In this document: positions 54,218 to 63,532 of the stretch, piece after piece
Layout of the letters: each line of letters opens with the position of its first letter
Numbering within the stretch: position 1 is the first letter of the stretch
Assembly: GCF_014349235.1 (NCBI RefSeq)
Contig: NZ_JACSOH010000003.1
Coordinates: forward strand, 124,001-188,000
Source: Cytophaga sp. FL35
Lineage (GTDB): Bacteria; Bacteroidota; Bacteroidia; Flavobacteriales; Flavobacteriaceae
Direction: 5' to 3'
Length of the DNA: 64,000 bases
Position numbers and translations under genes: made by a program
Notes under the pieces: generated by a model
The model's database searches: none
What the model was told of the DNA's origin: nothing
Seen by the model: only the letters and a program-made list of their open reading frames with translations

Positions 54218-55189
54218 ATGGGCTTAGAACACTATATAAAAGATTTACTTTACCGTTATAATTGTGTAGTTATACCAGGGTTTGGGGCATTTCTTACCCA
54301 AGAAAAATCTGCCGTAATCCAAGAGACTACCAATACTTTTTATCCTCCCACAAAGACCGTATCATTCAACCAGCAATTGGTCACCAATGATGGTCTTTTG
54401 GTTTCCTATGCCGCGGAAGCGCAAAAGGTAAGTTTTGAAGAAATGCTAACCCTAGTAAAGGAGGAGGTTAACCAATGGGAAGGTAGGTTAAAAAATGGCG
54501 AACACCTAAGACTACCGGAAATTGGCAACCTTTGGCTAGGCCCGGAAGGCAAAATACAATTCCTATCCGTTAGCAGCGTAAATTATCTTACCAGCTCTTT
54601 TGGTATGAGTTCCTTTGTTAATGCTCCCGTAACAAGAGAAGCGCTAAAGACCGAGGTAACCGAAATGGAGGAGCGCATGCCTATTGCCTTTACTCCAGAA
54701 AAAAGAGCCCAGAAATCTTCCCGCCCTTACCTAAAATATGCGGCGGCGGTACTATTGGCACTAACCGCAGGTTTTGGTGGTTACAAATACTATCAAACCA
54801 ACCAGGCCAACGAACAACTGGCTTGGGAGGATGCGCAAGTTCAGGTATCCAAACGTATTCAACAGGCCACTTTTTTTGATACTACACCTTTAGAACTTCC
54901 GGCCATTACCCTAAAAACAAGTAAAAAGGAAGAGGCGGCTGAAATTGAAAAAGTTTCCGGAGAAAAAGTTCACCATATCATTGCCGGTGCTTTTAGATAT
55001 AAGACCAATGCCGACAGAAAAATAGATCAATTGAAAGAAAGGGGCTATAACCCTTCTTATATTGGCACCAATCCGTTTGGCCTGTACATGGTAGCTTATG
55101 ATAGTTTTACCGATGCCAACGAAGCTTTGACGGCCCTTCGAGAAATTAAGCAGACCCAGAAGGATGCCTGGTTAAAGACCATCAAATAA
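54218..55189 (+). CDS. SPOR-domain membrane protein with N-terminal HU-like domain
   Basis: The 323-residue protein starts with a CCDC81-like prokaryotic HU domain (MGLEHYIKDLLYRYNCVVIP, GFGAFLT and RLPEIGNLWLGPEGKI). One membrane helix follows (YLKYAAAVLLALTAGFGGY, about 172-190), and the protein ends in a SPOR domain (HHIIAGAFRYKTNADRKIDQ to EALTALREIKQ). SPOR domains bind denuded peptidoglycan at the septum. In Bacteroidota this pairing suggests a link between DNA or cytoplasm and the division site. I start at the ATG at 54218; a TTG at 54209 is less likely. Confidence 0.88.
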   Translation: MGLEHYIKDLLYRYNCVVIPGFGAFLTQEKSAVIQETTNTFYPPTKTVSFNQQLVTNDGLLVSYAAEAQKVSFEEMLTLVKEEVNQWEGRLKNGEHLRLPEIGNLWLGPEGKIQFLSVSSVNYLTSSFGMSSFVNAPVTREALKTEVTEMEERMPIAFTPEKRAQKSSRPYLKYAAAVLLALTAGFGGYKYYQTNQANEQLAWEDAQVQVSKRIQQATFFDTTPLELPAITLKTSKKEEAAEIEKVSGEKVHHIIAGAFRYKTNADRKIDQLKERGYNPSYIGTNPFGLYMVAYDSFTDANEALTALREIKQTQKDAWLKTIK

Positions 55190-55240
55190 AATCACTTTTT
55201 TGTCCTGTAAACATACTTCTACATTTCCGTTAGAAGGATG

Positions 55241-55248
55241 TATCTTTG
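55241..55248 (+). promoter_or_regulatory. -7 element of the acyl-CoA thioesterase gene
   Basis: TATCTTTG matches TAnnTTTG and ends 15 bp before the ATG at 55264. This favours that ATG over an in-frame TTG at 55246 that overlaps the element. Confidence 0.5.
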
Positions 55249-55263
55249 CCGAAAAAGCACGTT

Positions 55264-55779
55264 ATGCAGGGCAAAAACCCGAAAGACTCCAGAACAACAA
55301 TGACGGACATGGTTCTCCCCAGTGAGACCAACCCTCTAAATAATCTTTTTGGCGGTGAACTATTGGCTCGTATGGACCGCGCTGCCAGTATTGCGGCAAG
55401 AAGACATAGTAGAAGGATAACGGTTACGGCCTCGGTAAACCATGTAGCCTTTAACCAATCCGTACCCGTAGGAAGTGTCTTAACGGTAGAAGCGGCCGTT
55501 TCAAGAGCTTTTAAGACCTCCATGGAGGTTTATCTTGATGTTTGGATGGAAGACCGTTTTAGTGGAGAGCGCACCAAAGCCAACGAAGCTATTTACACTT
55601 TTGTTGCCGTGGACGATACCGGTAGGCCCACAGAAGTTCCGCCCTTGGTTCCAGAGACAGATCTGGAAAAACAGAGGTTTGATGCGGCCTTAAGAAGAAA
55701 GCAGTTAAGCTTGGTTCTTGCTGGAAAAATGCAACCAAATGAAGCTACGGAACTAAAGGCTTTGTTCCTACAGGACTAA
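55264..55779 (+). CDS. Acyl-CoA thioesterase (hotdog fold)
   Basis: The 171-residue protein is a single YciA/ACOT-type hotdog domain: MTDMVLPSETNPLNNLFGGE, LLARMDRAASIAARRHSRR, VTASVNHVAFNQSVPVGSVL (catalytic Asn/Asp region), and VYLDVWMEDRFSGERTKANE. It hydrolyses acyl-CoA to acid and CoA; chain preference is not readable. It ends 5 bp from the stop of the convergent aldo/keto reductase gene. Confidence 0.88.
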   Translation: MQGKNPKDSRTTMTDMVLPSETNPLNNLFGGELLARMDRAASIAARRHSRRITVTASVNHVAFNQSVPVGSVLTVEAAVSRAFKTSMEVYLDVWMEDRFSGERTKANEAIYTFVAVDDTGRPTEVPPLVPETDLEKQRFDAALRRKQLSLVLAGKMQPNEATELKALFLQD

Positions 55780-55784
55780 CGTTG

Positions 55785-56621
55785 TTAAAAGTCGAAATTA
55801 TCTGGATCTGGACCTATCCGTTCTCCTTTATCAAAACTGTCCAGATAGTTGATTTCATCTTCAGATAACTCAAAATCAAAAAGGTCGGAATTGGAAGTTA
55901 ATCTATCCTTATGGACAGATTTTGGAATGGTAACCACGCCCTTTTGTAAGTTCCAGCGAAGTACAATCTGGGCGGCACTTTTACCATATTTGGCCTCCAA
56001 ATCCTTGGTAATATCCAACTTAAAAATCTTGCCTTGCATAAAAGGAGACCATGCCTCATATTGAATTTTATGCGTTTTACAGAAATCCAACAACTCCTGT
56101 TGTACCAAATAAGGATGAAACTCCATTTGATTAACCATAGGAACAATCTCCGCAGACGCTAGTAAATCCTCTAAGTGGTGCTTTAAAAAATTACTGACTC
56201 CAATAGCTTTTACACGCCCTTGTTTGTAAAGTTGTTCCAAGGCCCTCCAGGTTTCTTTATACTTTCCGGCTACTGGCCAATGAATTAAATATAGGTCAAC
56301 ATAATCCACTCCTAGACGTTTACAACTTTCATGAAAAGCCTTAAGCGTACTATCAAAACCTTGGTCACTGTTCCATACCTTGGTGGTAACAAAAATATCT
56401 TTCCTGTCCACGTCAGACTCCGCTATCGCCTTACCAACTCCCACTTCATTTTTATAGACTGCTGCGGTATCTATATGACGGTAACCATGTTCCAAAGCAA
56501 ATTTGACCGCTTCAACTACTTCCTCATCGTTATCTGCTAAGTAGGTGCCCAAGCCAAAGTAGGGCATTTTAACTCCGTTATGCAATGTGAAGGTTCCTTG
56601 TATATCTGTAATATTACTCAT
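55785..56621 (-). CDS. Aldo/keto reductase
   Basis: The 278-residue protein has the AKR tetrad Asp51 and Tyr56 (YRHIDTAAVYKNE), Lys81 (FVTTKVWNSDQG) and His114 (VDLYLIHWPVAGKYK). GVSNFLKHHLEDLL and the NADPH-binding VVTIPKSVHKDRLTSN are typical of the AKR5 branch. It reduces aldehydes or ketones with NADPH; the substrate is unknown. It follows envC by 20 bp and may be read through from it. Confidence 0.92.
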   Translation of the reverse strand: MSNITDIQGTFTLHNGVKMPYFGLGTYLADNDEEVVEAVKFALEHGYRHIDTAAVYKNEVGVGKAIAESDVDRKDIFVTTKVWNSDQGFDSTLKAFHESCKRLGVDYVDLYLIHWPVAGKYKETWRALEQLYKQGRVKAIGVSNFLKHHLEDLLASAEIVPMVNQMEFHPYLVQQELLDFCKTHKIQYEAWSPFMQGKIFKLDITKDLEAKYGKSAAQIVLRWNLQKGVVTIPKSVHKDRLTSNSDLFDFELSEDEINYLDSFDKGERIGPDPDNFDF

Positions 56622-56641
56622 CTTCTCAAATTTTTAAAGTT

Positions 56642-57877
56642 TTATAGTTGATACACCCACTCCTCTGGATTTAACTTTGAGGTGTTTTGATGTAAATAGA
56701 ATTTTAATCGCGTCTGACCATTGGACCGATTGGTATATATTTCACCTAATTCGGTTTTAGCTTCCACCTGATCCCCTTTTTTTACATAGAGATCGGATAG
56801 ATTATAGTAGGTGCTGATATAGTTACCATGCTTTAGTTGAACGGCCTTATTTCCCCCCGGAATTGACAGTATAGCAATGACCTCTCCCCTAAAAATGGCG
56901 CGTGCCTTGGCCCCCTTATCCGTGGTTATGATAACGCCATTACTCTGATGTTTGATCCCTGGATATATGGCATCACTATACACACCAAAGCCCTGACTTT
57001 TAAACCCTTTTTCAACCGGCCATATCAATCGGCCTTTATTTGCCGAGAAACTGTTCGCAATAATTGCCGCTTCTGGGGTCAAAAGAAATTTGCTTGGGTC
57101 ATCATCTGCTTTTCCGGCTTCTTTATTGGCATTAGCAACCGCCTCACGTACCAAACGCTCTATTTCCCTATCTATTTGCCTTGCTTGATTTTGTTTGTCC
57201 CTAATTTCTGCAGCGAATTTAGTTTCGTCCTTTCGAATGGACCGAAGGAGCTCTTGCTGACTTTTCTTCTCCGTATCCAATTCGTTCTTAGCCTTTCGGT
57301 TAGCAGCTATTAGTCTATCTTTTTCCTTGCGTTGAGCCGTAAGCTCCTTATTTAATTCCGTAAGCTCGTTGGTCTTGATTACAATTTTTTCTCCCTGTTG
57401 ACGTCTAAAATCTGTGTATTGCTTTATATATTGAACCCGTTTGAATGCCTGAAAAAAGTTCTCCGAAGACAATAAAAACATCAGTTTGCTCTGTTGTATT
57501 TTACTTTGATACCCTTTTTGGATCATAGTGGCATAATCATCCTTTAATTCATTAAGTTCTTTCTTTAGAGCCGAAATGGAATTAATGTTAGTATTGATCT
57601 TTCTATTGAGAAGATTGGACTGTTCATTTGTAACGGCAATAAGCCGCTCCCTCACCTTTATTTTTTGATCCAAGGCCTCCATCCGATCCAGAACGGTACC
57701 TTTCTTCTCTTTTTGCGCAAAGAGCAAATGGTTTATTTGCTCAATTTCTTGTTGCAAGCGTTCCCGTTTTGCTTCCAGTTCTTCTTGCGTGGGACCTTGA
57801 GCCATGACAAACTCAGGCACAAAAGCGAAAGCGCTCAAAAAAAGAAATAAAATGAAGGAGGTATTACTTGGCCTCAT
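56642..57877 (-). CDS. envC: Murein hydrolase activator EnvC-like protein (coiled coil plus degenerate M23)
   Basis: The 411-residue protein has a signal peptide ending FVMAQ and a long coiled coil (about 28-250, rich in Gln, Lys and Glu). The C-terminal LytM/M23 domain contains KGRLIWPVEKGFKSQGFGVY, HQSNGVIITTDKGA and LKHGNYISTYYNLSDLYV. The active metallopeptidase pattern is broken: the usual HL after Y is NL, and the last His motif is FYLHQ without the normal HFE. Such proteins activate amidases rather than cut peptidoglycan. It overlaps the DUF4292 gene by 14 bp. Confidence 0.88.
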   Translation of the reverse strand: MRPSNTSFILFLFLSAFAFVPEFVMAQGPTQEELEAKRERLQQEIEQINHLLFAQKEKKGTVLDRMEALDQKIKVRERLIAVTNEQSNLLNRKINTNINSISALKKELNELKDDYATMIQKGYQSKIQQSKLMFLLSSENFFQAFKRVQYIKQYTDFRRQQGEKIVIKTNELTELNKELTAQRKEKDRLIAANRKAKNELDTEKKSQQELLRSIRKDETKFAAEIRDKQNQARQIDREIERLVREAVANANKEAGKADDDPSKFLLTPEAAIIANSFSANKGRLIWPVEKGFKSQGFGVYSDAIYPGIKHQSNGVIITTDKGAKARAIFRGEVIAILSIPGGNKAVQLKHGNYISTYYNLSDLYVKKGDQVEAKTELGEIYTNRSNGQTRLKFYLHQNTSKLNPEEWVYQL

Positions 57878-58661
57878 TATCGATTACAATCTCTTTAAAA
57901 CCACTTGGTATTTTATACGGAAAGCTCAAAGTTTTGTCAAACTCGATGTTCCTATATTCAATGTCAACCGTATTCCTTTCATCGCCTTCTATTGCAGCAA
58001 CAGCTATTTCTTTGGGCAATAACCATTTGTTAACTTGCTGATAGTCCGTATAATTAATTTGTAGCAACCTTTTCTTTAAAGGTTGCGAAAGTTGTTGGGA
58101 AGCCATTTTAAAGTTTTCCGGATTAACGCTGAACAATACCTTAAAAAGCTCCATTGGTTTTCTTGGTTTAAGCTGATAATTTCCGCTTACCGTAGCGGCA
58201 TCGTATTTGATATCGTTCAAATTAAGAATAGCTTGGCCCAATAGTAAATTCTGTACTTGTTCAAAATCCAATTCAGTTCCCAGAAAATTGCTCAAATAGA
58301 CGAAATCGCCATCAAAATATTCATTTTGAAGCTTGTTGTAGAAAGAAACCCTTCCCGGAGTAATGTAAGCCTTTACCATACCAAACGGCGCACTGATCCA
58401 AATGGCCTTATCCTTTTCCATTCGCAAGTTTACGGATACGCCTTGTGATGATTCCCCATCAGAATAATCAATCCGCATTTTCCCGCTTATCGTCTTAAAA
58501 TCGAGGGAATTTTGATAATGATTTTTGATGATGGATTTTGCAGACATTGCAGCATTGGCACTATCATCACCAATCACTTTTTTTGATTTACAGGAGAACA
58601 CCAAAAATGCAATTGAAAGTAGCCAAACAACCCGACATGGCATAAGAGAAAATATCTTCAT
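57864..58661 (-). CDS. DUF4292 lipoprotein
   Basis: The 265-residue protein has a lipoprotein signal peptide (LLSIAFLVFSCKSKK, Cys24) and a DUF4292 domain: FKTISGKMRIDYSDGESSQG, IWISAPFGMVKAYITPGRVS, YFDGDFVYLSNFLGTEL. The fold resembles LolA/LolB-type proteins, so handling of lipoproteins or lipids is possible but unproven. It sits between the TPR gene and envC, an order common in Flavobacteriia. Confidence 0.86.
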   Translation of the reverse strand: MKIFSLMPCRVVWLLSIAFLVFSCKSKKVIGDDSANAAMSAKSIIKNHYQNSLDFKTISGKMRIDYSDGESSQGVSVNLRMEKDKAIWISAPFGMVKAYITPGRVSFYNKLQNEYFDGDFVYLSNFLGTELDFEQVQNLLLGQAILNLNDIKYDAATVSGNYQLKPRKPMELFKVLFSVNPENFKMASQQLSQPLKKRLLQINYTDYQQVNKWLLPKEIAVAAIEGDERNTVDIEYRNIEFDKTLSFPYKIPSGFKEIVIDNEAK

Positions 58662-58703
58662 AACAACAGCGCTTTAAAACCCTATTGAAATCTAAACCTA
58701 CTT

Positions 58704-59657
58704 CTAGAAACCGGGTTTTATCTTACGAAGATACATATTTGCCTTGACTGAATTGTTAATGGAATTATAAGCATTGGCCAGCTCTTGATAGAATTTATTG
58801 GCCAAAGAAATATCGCCTACCAGATAATCCAAACCTGTTTCCAGCATCTCAATGGCATCCCTAGGTTTGGATTTTCTATTCAACGCATAACCTTGGGCAT
58901 AGTATAGCAAGGGCTGGGCCGGAAACATTTCCAAGGCCTCTTCGGACTTTTGATCCAGCATCAAAATATTGTCCGTTCGTAAGAACATTTCTATCTGAAA
59001 TTTATAATGCTCATAAGAACCAGTATCCTTGGATGTTGTATTACCCGTAGAAATAAACCCTGATGAAACGGTATGCTGCTTCTTTTCTTCTAAAGCATCG
59101 TTAATTTGTAAGGACAGCGCCTTGGTGAACTCAGATGTAGTGGTTTCCTTTAGTATTGCCAATGCCGTATCAAAATCGCGCTTTTTAAAGTACGCCAGCG
59201 CCAAATTTTCGTTTAACTGGGTAATTTCAGGAAGTTTATCTTTCACTATCGCAAATGACTTGCCCTGCTGTCTTAGGGTTTCTACATAGGTATTTGCAAA
59301 CCAAAGATTCTCCGGGTCGTCACTTAAAGCTGCGAACGCATAATCTTCGGCTAAAGGGTATTGTTTTTCTTTCAGATATACCCTTGCCAATTCATGATCG
59401 ACCACCAAATTGGCAGGGTCAATTTTTTTACATTCCAACAGAAGGTTAATGGCCTTATCGTAGTTCTCTATTTCTTTTTGCTTTAGGGCTTCAAAGAAAT
59501 GTTCTTGAAAGTCATCAGAATAGTTTTCCAGAAAAAGCTCCGCACTTTTTTGCGCATCGATCTCTTCCTCACCTCCTTCTTGTGCAAAAGAAATGGAAGT
59601 GACCGCTAGGACCACTATAGCCAGCATTTGCGTCTTCCAAATCCAATTCTTTTGCAT
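58704..59657 (-). CDS. Tetratricopeptide-repeat exported protein
   Basis: The 317-residue protein has a signal peptide (AIVVLAVTSISFAQ) and several TPR units: EIENYDKAINLLLECKKIDP, YPLAEDYAFAALSDDPENLW, ALAYFKKRDFDTALAILKET and PRDAIEMLETGLDYLVGD. TPRs bind partner proteins, so a periplasmic scaffold role in the envelope cluster is likely. It follows dut by 9 bp and precedes the DUF4292 gene. Confidence 0.85.
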   Translation of the reverse strand: MQKNWIWKTQMLAIVVLAVTSISFAQEGGEEEIDAQKSAELFLENYSDDFQEHFFEALKQKEIENYDKAINLLLECKKIDPANLVVDHELARVYLKEKQYPLAEDYAFAALSDDPENLWFANTYVETLRQQGKSFAIVKDKLPEITQLNENLALAYFKKRDFDTALAILKETTTSEFTKALSLQINDALEEKKQHTVSSGFISTGNTTSKDTGSYEHYKFQIEMFLRTDNILMLDQKSEEALEMFPAQPLLYYAQGYALNRKSKPRDAIEMLETGLDYLVGDISLANKFYQELANAYNSINNSVKANMYLRKIKPGF

Positions 59658-59666
59658 ACTTTTTAT

Positions 59667-60101
59667 CTATTTTACCCCAGTACTGCCAAAACCGCCTTCA
59701 CCACGTACGGTTTCAGATAGGGACTCAACTACCTCCCATTCAGCCCTTTCGTGCTTGGCAATTACCAACTGGGCAACTCTTTCCCCGTTCTCTATAGTAA
59801 AGGGTTCGTTGGAAAGATTTACCAAAATCACTCCAATTTCCCCTCGATAATCTGCATCTACCGTTCCTGGAGCATTGAGTACCGTTATGCCCTTTTTGGC
59901 CGCCAAACCACTTCTTGGCCTAACTTGTGCCTCAAAACCTATGGGCAGCTCAATAAAAAGCCCCGTCTTAACTATGGCACGCTCTAAAGGTTGTAACGTA
60001 ATGGCTTCAGAAATATTGGCTCTTAAATCCATACCTGCGGAGGCAATGGTCTCATAGTGAGGCAATGCATGGGCCGACTTATTGATGACTTTTATTTGCA
60101 T
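59667..60101 (-). CDS. dut: Deoxyuridine 5'-triphosphate nucleotidohydrolase
   Basis: dUTPase converts dUTP to dUMP and keeps uracil out of DNA. The 144-residue protein carries all five motifs: [49 protein letters not shown] and the C-terminal [10 protein letters not shown]. It lies between the flippase and TPR genes on the same strand. Confidence 0.96.
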   Translation of the reverse strand: MQIKVINKSAHALPHYETIASAGMDLRANISEAITLQPLERAIVKTGLFIELPIGFEAQVRPRSGLAAKKGITVLNAPGTVDADYRGEIGVILVNLSNEPFTIENGERVAQLVIAKHERAEWEVVESLSETVRGEGGFGSTGVK

Positions 60102-60143
60102 TCTACTTATTGTTATCTTTTAATTTACGATTCTTAATTACAC

Positions 60144-61610
60144 CTAGGCAGTCTTCTTTAAAAAAATCTGTTTTAGCTTATCGTTCTCCATCTTGTATAC
60201 CAACCCTAAAAATAAAATCAGTAAAAGGATACCGATAATCAAGCTTCTATCAAAAACATAGAAGGAAAGCACAGAAAACAAAATGGAAACACCCAAGTAA
60301 AAAGTGATTTTTCTAAAATTATAGGGCACAGGGTATCTAGACTTTCCTAAATAATAGGACAAGGCCATCATAGTTCCATAGGCCATTAAGGTGGCAATCG
60401 CTGATGCCATATAGCCTATTGATGGTATAAACACCACATTTACACCAATAGTTACCAATGCCCCAGCTAAAGATATAAAGGCTCCGTAGCGGGTTCTATC
60501 CGTAACTTTATACCATACGGAGAGGTTATGGTAAATACCCAGAAAAAAGCTAGCTAAAATAATGGGGGGTACAATGGCCATGGCATCCCAATAGTCTTTG
60601 TTCTGTACAAATAGAACTTTTAAAACATCGGCAAAGACTATTACCGCCAATAAAATGATGCTTCCCAACACTACAAAATAATTGGTTATCTGTGCATAGG
60701 CCCTTTGAGGGTTTTCACTTCCTGCATGGCTAAAGAAAAAGGGCTCAATCCCCATTCTAAAAGCTGTTGCGAAAAGCGTCATGAAAAGGCCCAGCTTATA
60801 ACAGGCCGAGTATTTACCTACTTCACTTTTTGCAATATCCTCAGGCAATAGATTTTCCAATAAAATCCTATCAAACACCTCATTGATGGTAAAAGCTATA
60901 CCTGCCACCAAAACAGGCCACGCGTATTTCATCATTCGTTTCCATAAATCCGTATCAAAAACATAATCCTTTCGAATATACAAATTGGCCATTAACACTA
61001 ATGTGAGACCGCTTGCAATTAAGTTGGATATAAAGATGTAGGAAACCTCAAAATTCTCCTTATACAGAGCCGCAAATGAAGAATCTGGATTGTTTCCTAC
61101 CATTGATGGCAATGCTAACAGGAAGAAAATGTTCAACCCTAAATTGACACCCACGTTTAATATTTTGATAATGGCATATCTCATGGGGCGTTCGTTGGCC
61201 CGCAACCATGCAAAGGGAATGATGACCAAGGCATCTAAAGCAATTATAAAAATGGTGTACCTGATATATTCCGCATCAATTCCAGTGGCGGAAGCCATAA
61301 AATCTTGAAGAGAAAGGGCCAAAACAACAAAAAGAAGGGTGCTCCCAACAATGGACAAAAGGGAAGTAGTCACTACTTTGATTTTATGTTCTTTACTATG
61401 GTAGAACCTAAAAAAAGCGGTTTCCATACCATAAGCCAAAATCACATTAAAAATAGCGAACCAGGCAAAAATAATGGAGACCTCCCCATATCCAGAAGTT
61501 GCCAAAACCCCCGTGTAAAGCGGCAACAACAAAAAGGACATCATCCGCGGAAGAACCGTAGCGAGTCCATAAATAGCTGTCTGCTTAAATAATTTTTTAA
61601 GTGGGTTCAA
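60144..61610 (-). CDS. Oligosaccharide flippase family (Wzx/MATE-like) membrane protein
   Basis: The 488-residue protein has about 12-14 hydrophobic segments and the polysaccharide biosynthesis pattern: FKQTAIYGLATVLPRMMSFL at the N-terminus, LYTGVLATSGYGEVSIIFAW, and ACYKLGLFMTLFATAFRMGI in the centre. It should move lipid-linked glycans across the inner membrane. The start is a TTG at 61610: an in-frame stop lies four codons upstream, and later ATGs would cut the first helix. A strong promoter lies 18 bp upstream of it. Confidence 0.88.
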   Translation of the reverse strand: MNPLKKLFKQTAIYGLATVLPRMMSFLLLPLYTGVLATSGYGEVSIIFAWFAIFNVILAYGMETAFFRFYHSKEHKIKVVTTSLLSIVGSTLLFVVLALSLQDFMASATGIDAEYIRYTIFIIALDALVIIPFAWLRANERPMRYAIIKILNVGVNLGLNIFFLLALPSMVGNNPDSSFAALYKENFEVSYIFISNLIASGLTLVLMANLYIRKDYVFDTDLWKRMMKYAWPVLVAGIAFTINEVFDRILLENLLPEDIAKSEVGKYSACYKLGLFMTLFATAFRMGIEPFFFSHAGSENPQRAYAQITNYFVVLGSIILLAVIVFADVLKVLFVQNKDYWDAMAIVPPIILASFFLGIYHNLSVWYKVTDRTRYGAFISLAGALVTIGVNVVFIPSIGYMASAIATLMAYGTMMALSYYLGKSRYPVPYNFRKITFYLGVSILFSVLSFYVFDRSLIIGILLLILFLGLVYKMENDKLKQIFLKKTA

Positions 61611-61627
61611 ACACGTAGTTTAATGCT

Positions 61628-61658
61628 CAAAAGTACCTATTTAAAGGGATGTGGCAAA
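61628..61658 (-). promoter_or_regulatory. Strong flavobacterial promoter of the flippase-dut-TPR-DUF4292-envC unit
   Basis: Minus-strand TTTG (61655-61658), exactly 19 bp, then TACTTTTG (61628-61635) is a full consensus match. Transcription would start near 61623, about 13 nt before the TTG start codon. Confidence 0.75.
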
Positions 61659-61691
61659 GTAAGTATAATTACCTATAAGATAGTTTTAACG

Positions 61692-62150
61692 CTATCTGTT
61701 GTTCTTGGCTTCTAGATCGCTGTAAGTAATAGGTATTTTTTGGCTAACACCATTCACTTTATAATACTTTACTTTATCGTTGCTCACATAGCTTATTACA
61801 GCCTGAGTGTCCAATAATTCAAAAGGAAAAGGCTCCGACGGATTTAAAGGTCCGGTTTTTGTGCTCTTTTGGCCGAATTCGGCAATGGCTACATTACCCA
61901 ATTCCGTCAGAGTAATCACTACCGGGGCCATCTTACCCTGAAAATATAAGTTCTTGAGCTCTGCCTCCTTGAGTTCCAAACTGGTAATAGGAATGATTAG
62001 TTCGAAACCCTGCTCACTTTCATCTGCGGTTTTCCATTCTTGGGCAAAAGGTTCACCAAGGTCAAAGGGTGCAATGCTCTCCAATTTCTTAGAACTGGAG
62101 CAAGAAACTACCATCAAAGTAAAAAACAGAAAATATATATTGATTTTCAT
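61692..62150 (-). CDS. Small lipoprotein of unknown function
   Basis: The 152-residue protein has a lipoprotein signal peptide with LMVVSCSSSKK (Cys17) and a beta-rich body: FELIIPITSLELKEAELKNL, YFQGKMAPVVITLTELGNVA and YVSNDKVKYYKVNGVSQKIP. I recognise no named family, though similar short lipoproteins are common in Flavobacteriia. It lies 81 bp before the flippase gene and 70 bp behind the MFS gene on the same strand. Confidence 0.72.
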   Translation of the reverse strand: MKINIYFLFFTLMVVSCSSSKKLESIAPFDLGEPFAQEWKTADESEQGFELIIPITSLELKEAELKNLYFQGKMAPVVITLTELGNVAIAEFGQKSTKTGPLNPSEPFPFELLDTQAVISYVSNDKVKYYKVNGVSQKIPITYSDLEAKNNR

Positions 62151-62220
62151 AGTGTTCTTTTAGTGGTTTGCAAGTAAATACGCAAAAACCTCTGTTGTAG
62201 ACTATCAAGATATATAGCAA

Positions 62221-63447
62221 TTAGTCTTCCGCATCTTCCAAAGACAGGCCTTTCATGGCCAATAAAGCAAAAACGAGCGCTGTAAAGAGAAATAAAGCCG
62301 CTAGAGTATATGGTGCCCCAGGAAAATAGACGGCACCCTCAGGGCGTATAAAATAGTAGAATACCGGAGAAAAAATTAGTTGACCCAGAATAGAAGTTAC
62401 GCTCAACAACCCTGTTATGGCCCCTTGCAGATTTCCTTGTTCTTTTTCAGATACCTGATTGGATATAACCCCTTGAACTGTGGGGCCTGCTATACCTCCC
62501 AAGGCATAGGGGATTAAAAAGGCATAGAGCATCCAAGGTTCTGTGGCCAATGAAAAAAGAAACATGCCAAAAGTCCAAAGAACAAAACCTACCACAATTA
62601 CTCTTTTTCTTCCAAATTTTTTGACCAAAACGCCAACCAAAACTCCTTGAACCAAAGCCACCAATAAACCAACAACCATTAGCGAAACCCCTATTTCCTT
62701 TGGACTCCAGTCATAGCGTTCAATACCATAATATGACCAAGTGGCGGGCAGAGCTTGACCTGCTAGATTCGCAAGAAAAAAAGCAAAAATTAAGGTGAGT
62801 ACACCTTTGTAATGTTTCAGACTTACCAAAGAAACTCCTGGTATCATTTTTAACCATTGGGCAGGTCTTCTGTTTTCTTTCTGAAGGGATTCAGGTACAA
62901 AAAGCCATCCAAAAAGGAAGTTGGCAAAGGTGAGTCCGGCTGCAATATAAAACGGCAATCGGATATCAATTTCTCCAAAAAATCCACCCACGCCCGGACC
63001 AATAATGAACCCAAGACCAAAAGCTGCACCTATCAATCCAAAATTTTTCGCCTTTTCCTCCTTGGTACTTATATCGGCTATATAGGCCGAAGCCACCGTA
63101 AAACTAGCTCCAGTTATACCTGCTAAAAACCGACCTAAAAACAACCAAGCTATGGAAGGAGCCCATGCATGTATTAAATAATCTACGCTTAACCCTAATA
63201 AGGCAATTAAAAGAATGGGACGCCTACCGTACTGATCAGATATTTCGCCCAAAACAGGGGAAAACAAAAATTGCATCCCAGCGAATGCAGTAGTAAGCCA
63301 CATACCATAAATTACCGCCTGGGCAGTACCTTCACCTGTAAGTTCCATAATCAGATCTGGTATAATAGGAATGATGATTCCGATACCGATGACATCGACC
63401 AAGATGGTGATGAAAATAAATAGGAGGGCTGTTTTCTTTGATTTCAT
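62221..63447 (-). CDS. TCR/Tet-type MFS transporter
   Basis: The 408-residue protein has twelve predicted helices and the drug-efflux motifs: LVDVIGIGIIIPIIPDLI in helix 1, FSPVLGEISDQYGRRPILLI (loop 2-3 motif A), and GLGFIIGPGVGGFFGEIDIR (motif C, antiporter). This is the TetA-like branch, often annotated as tetracycline resistance; actual substrates are unknown. I start at the ATG at 63447 (MKSKKTALLF); a TTG at 63459 is less likely. No tetR gene adjoins it. Confidence 0.9.
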   Translation of the reverse strand: MKSKKTALLFIFITILVDVIGIGIIIPIIPDLIMELTGEGTAQAVIYGMWLTTAFAGMQFLFSPVLGEISDQYGRRPILLIALLGLSVDYLIHAWAPSIAWLFLGRFLAGITGASFTVASAYIADISTKEEKAKNFGLIGAAFGLGFIIGPGVGGFFGEIDIRLPFYIAAGLTFANFLFGWLFVPESLQKENRRPAQWLKMIPGVSLVSLKHYKGVLTLIFAFFLANLAGQALPATWSYYGIERYDWSPKEIGVSLMVVGLLVALVQGVLVGVLVKKFGRKRVIVVGFVLWTFGMFLFSLATEPWMLYAFLIPYALGGIAGPTVQGVISNQVSEKEQGNLQGAITGLLSVTSILGQLIFSPVFYYFIRPEGAVYFPGAPYTLAALFLFTALVFALLAMKGLSLEDAED

Positions 63448-63476
63448 AATCGATGGCAAAAATCGACTAAAAAATA

Positions 63477-63500
63477 AAACCCCACATTTCTGTGAGGTTT
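63477..63500 (-). terminator. Terminator of atpG
   Basis: AAACCCCACA (63477-63486) pairs with TGTGAGGTTT (63491-63500) with one mismatch around a TTTC loop. On the minus strand it is followed by a T-rich run. It lies 33 bp behind the atpG stop. Confidence 0.75.
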
Positions 63501-63532
63501 AAATTTATATAAATTGTTATCCTAGAACTTGA

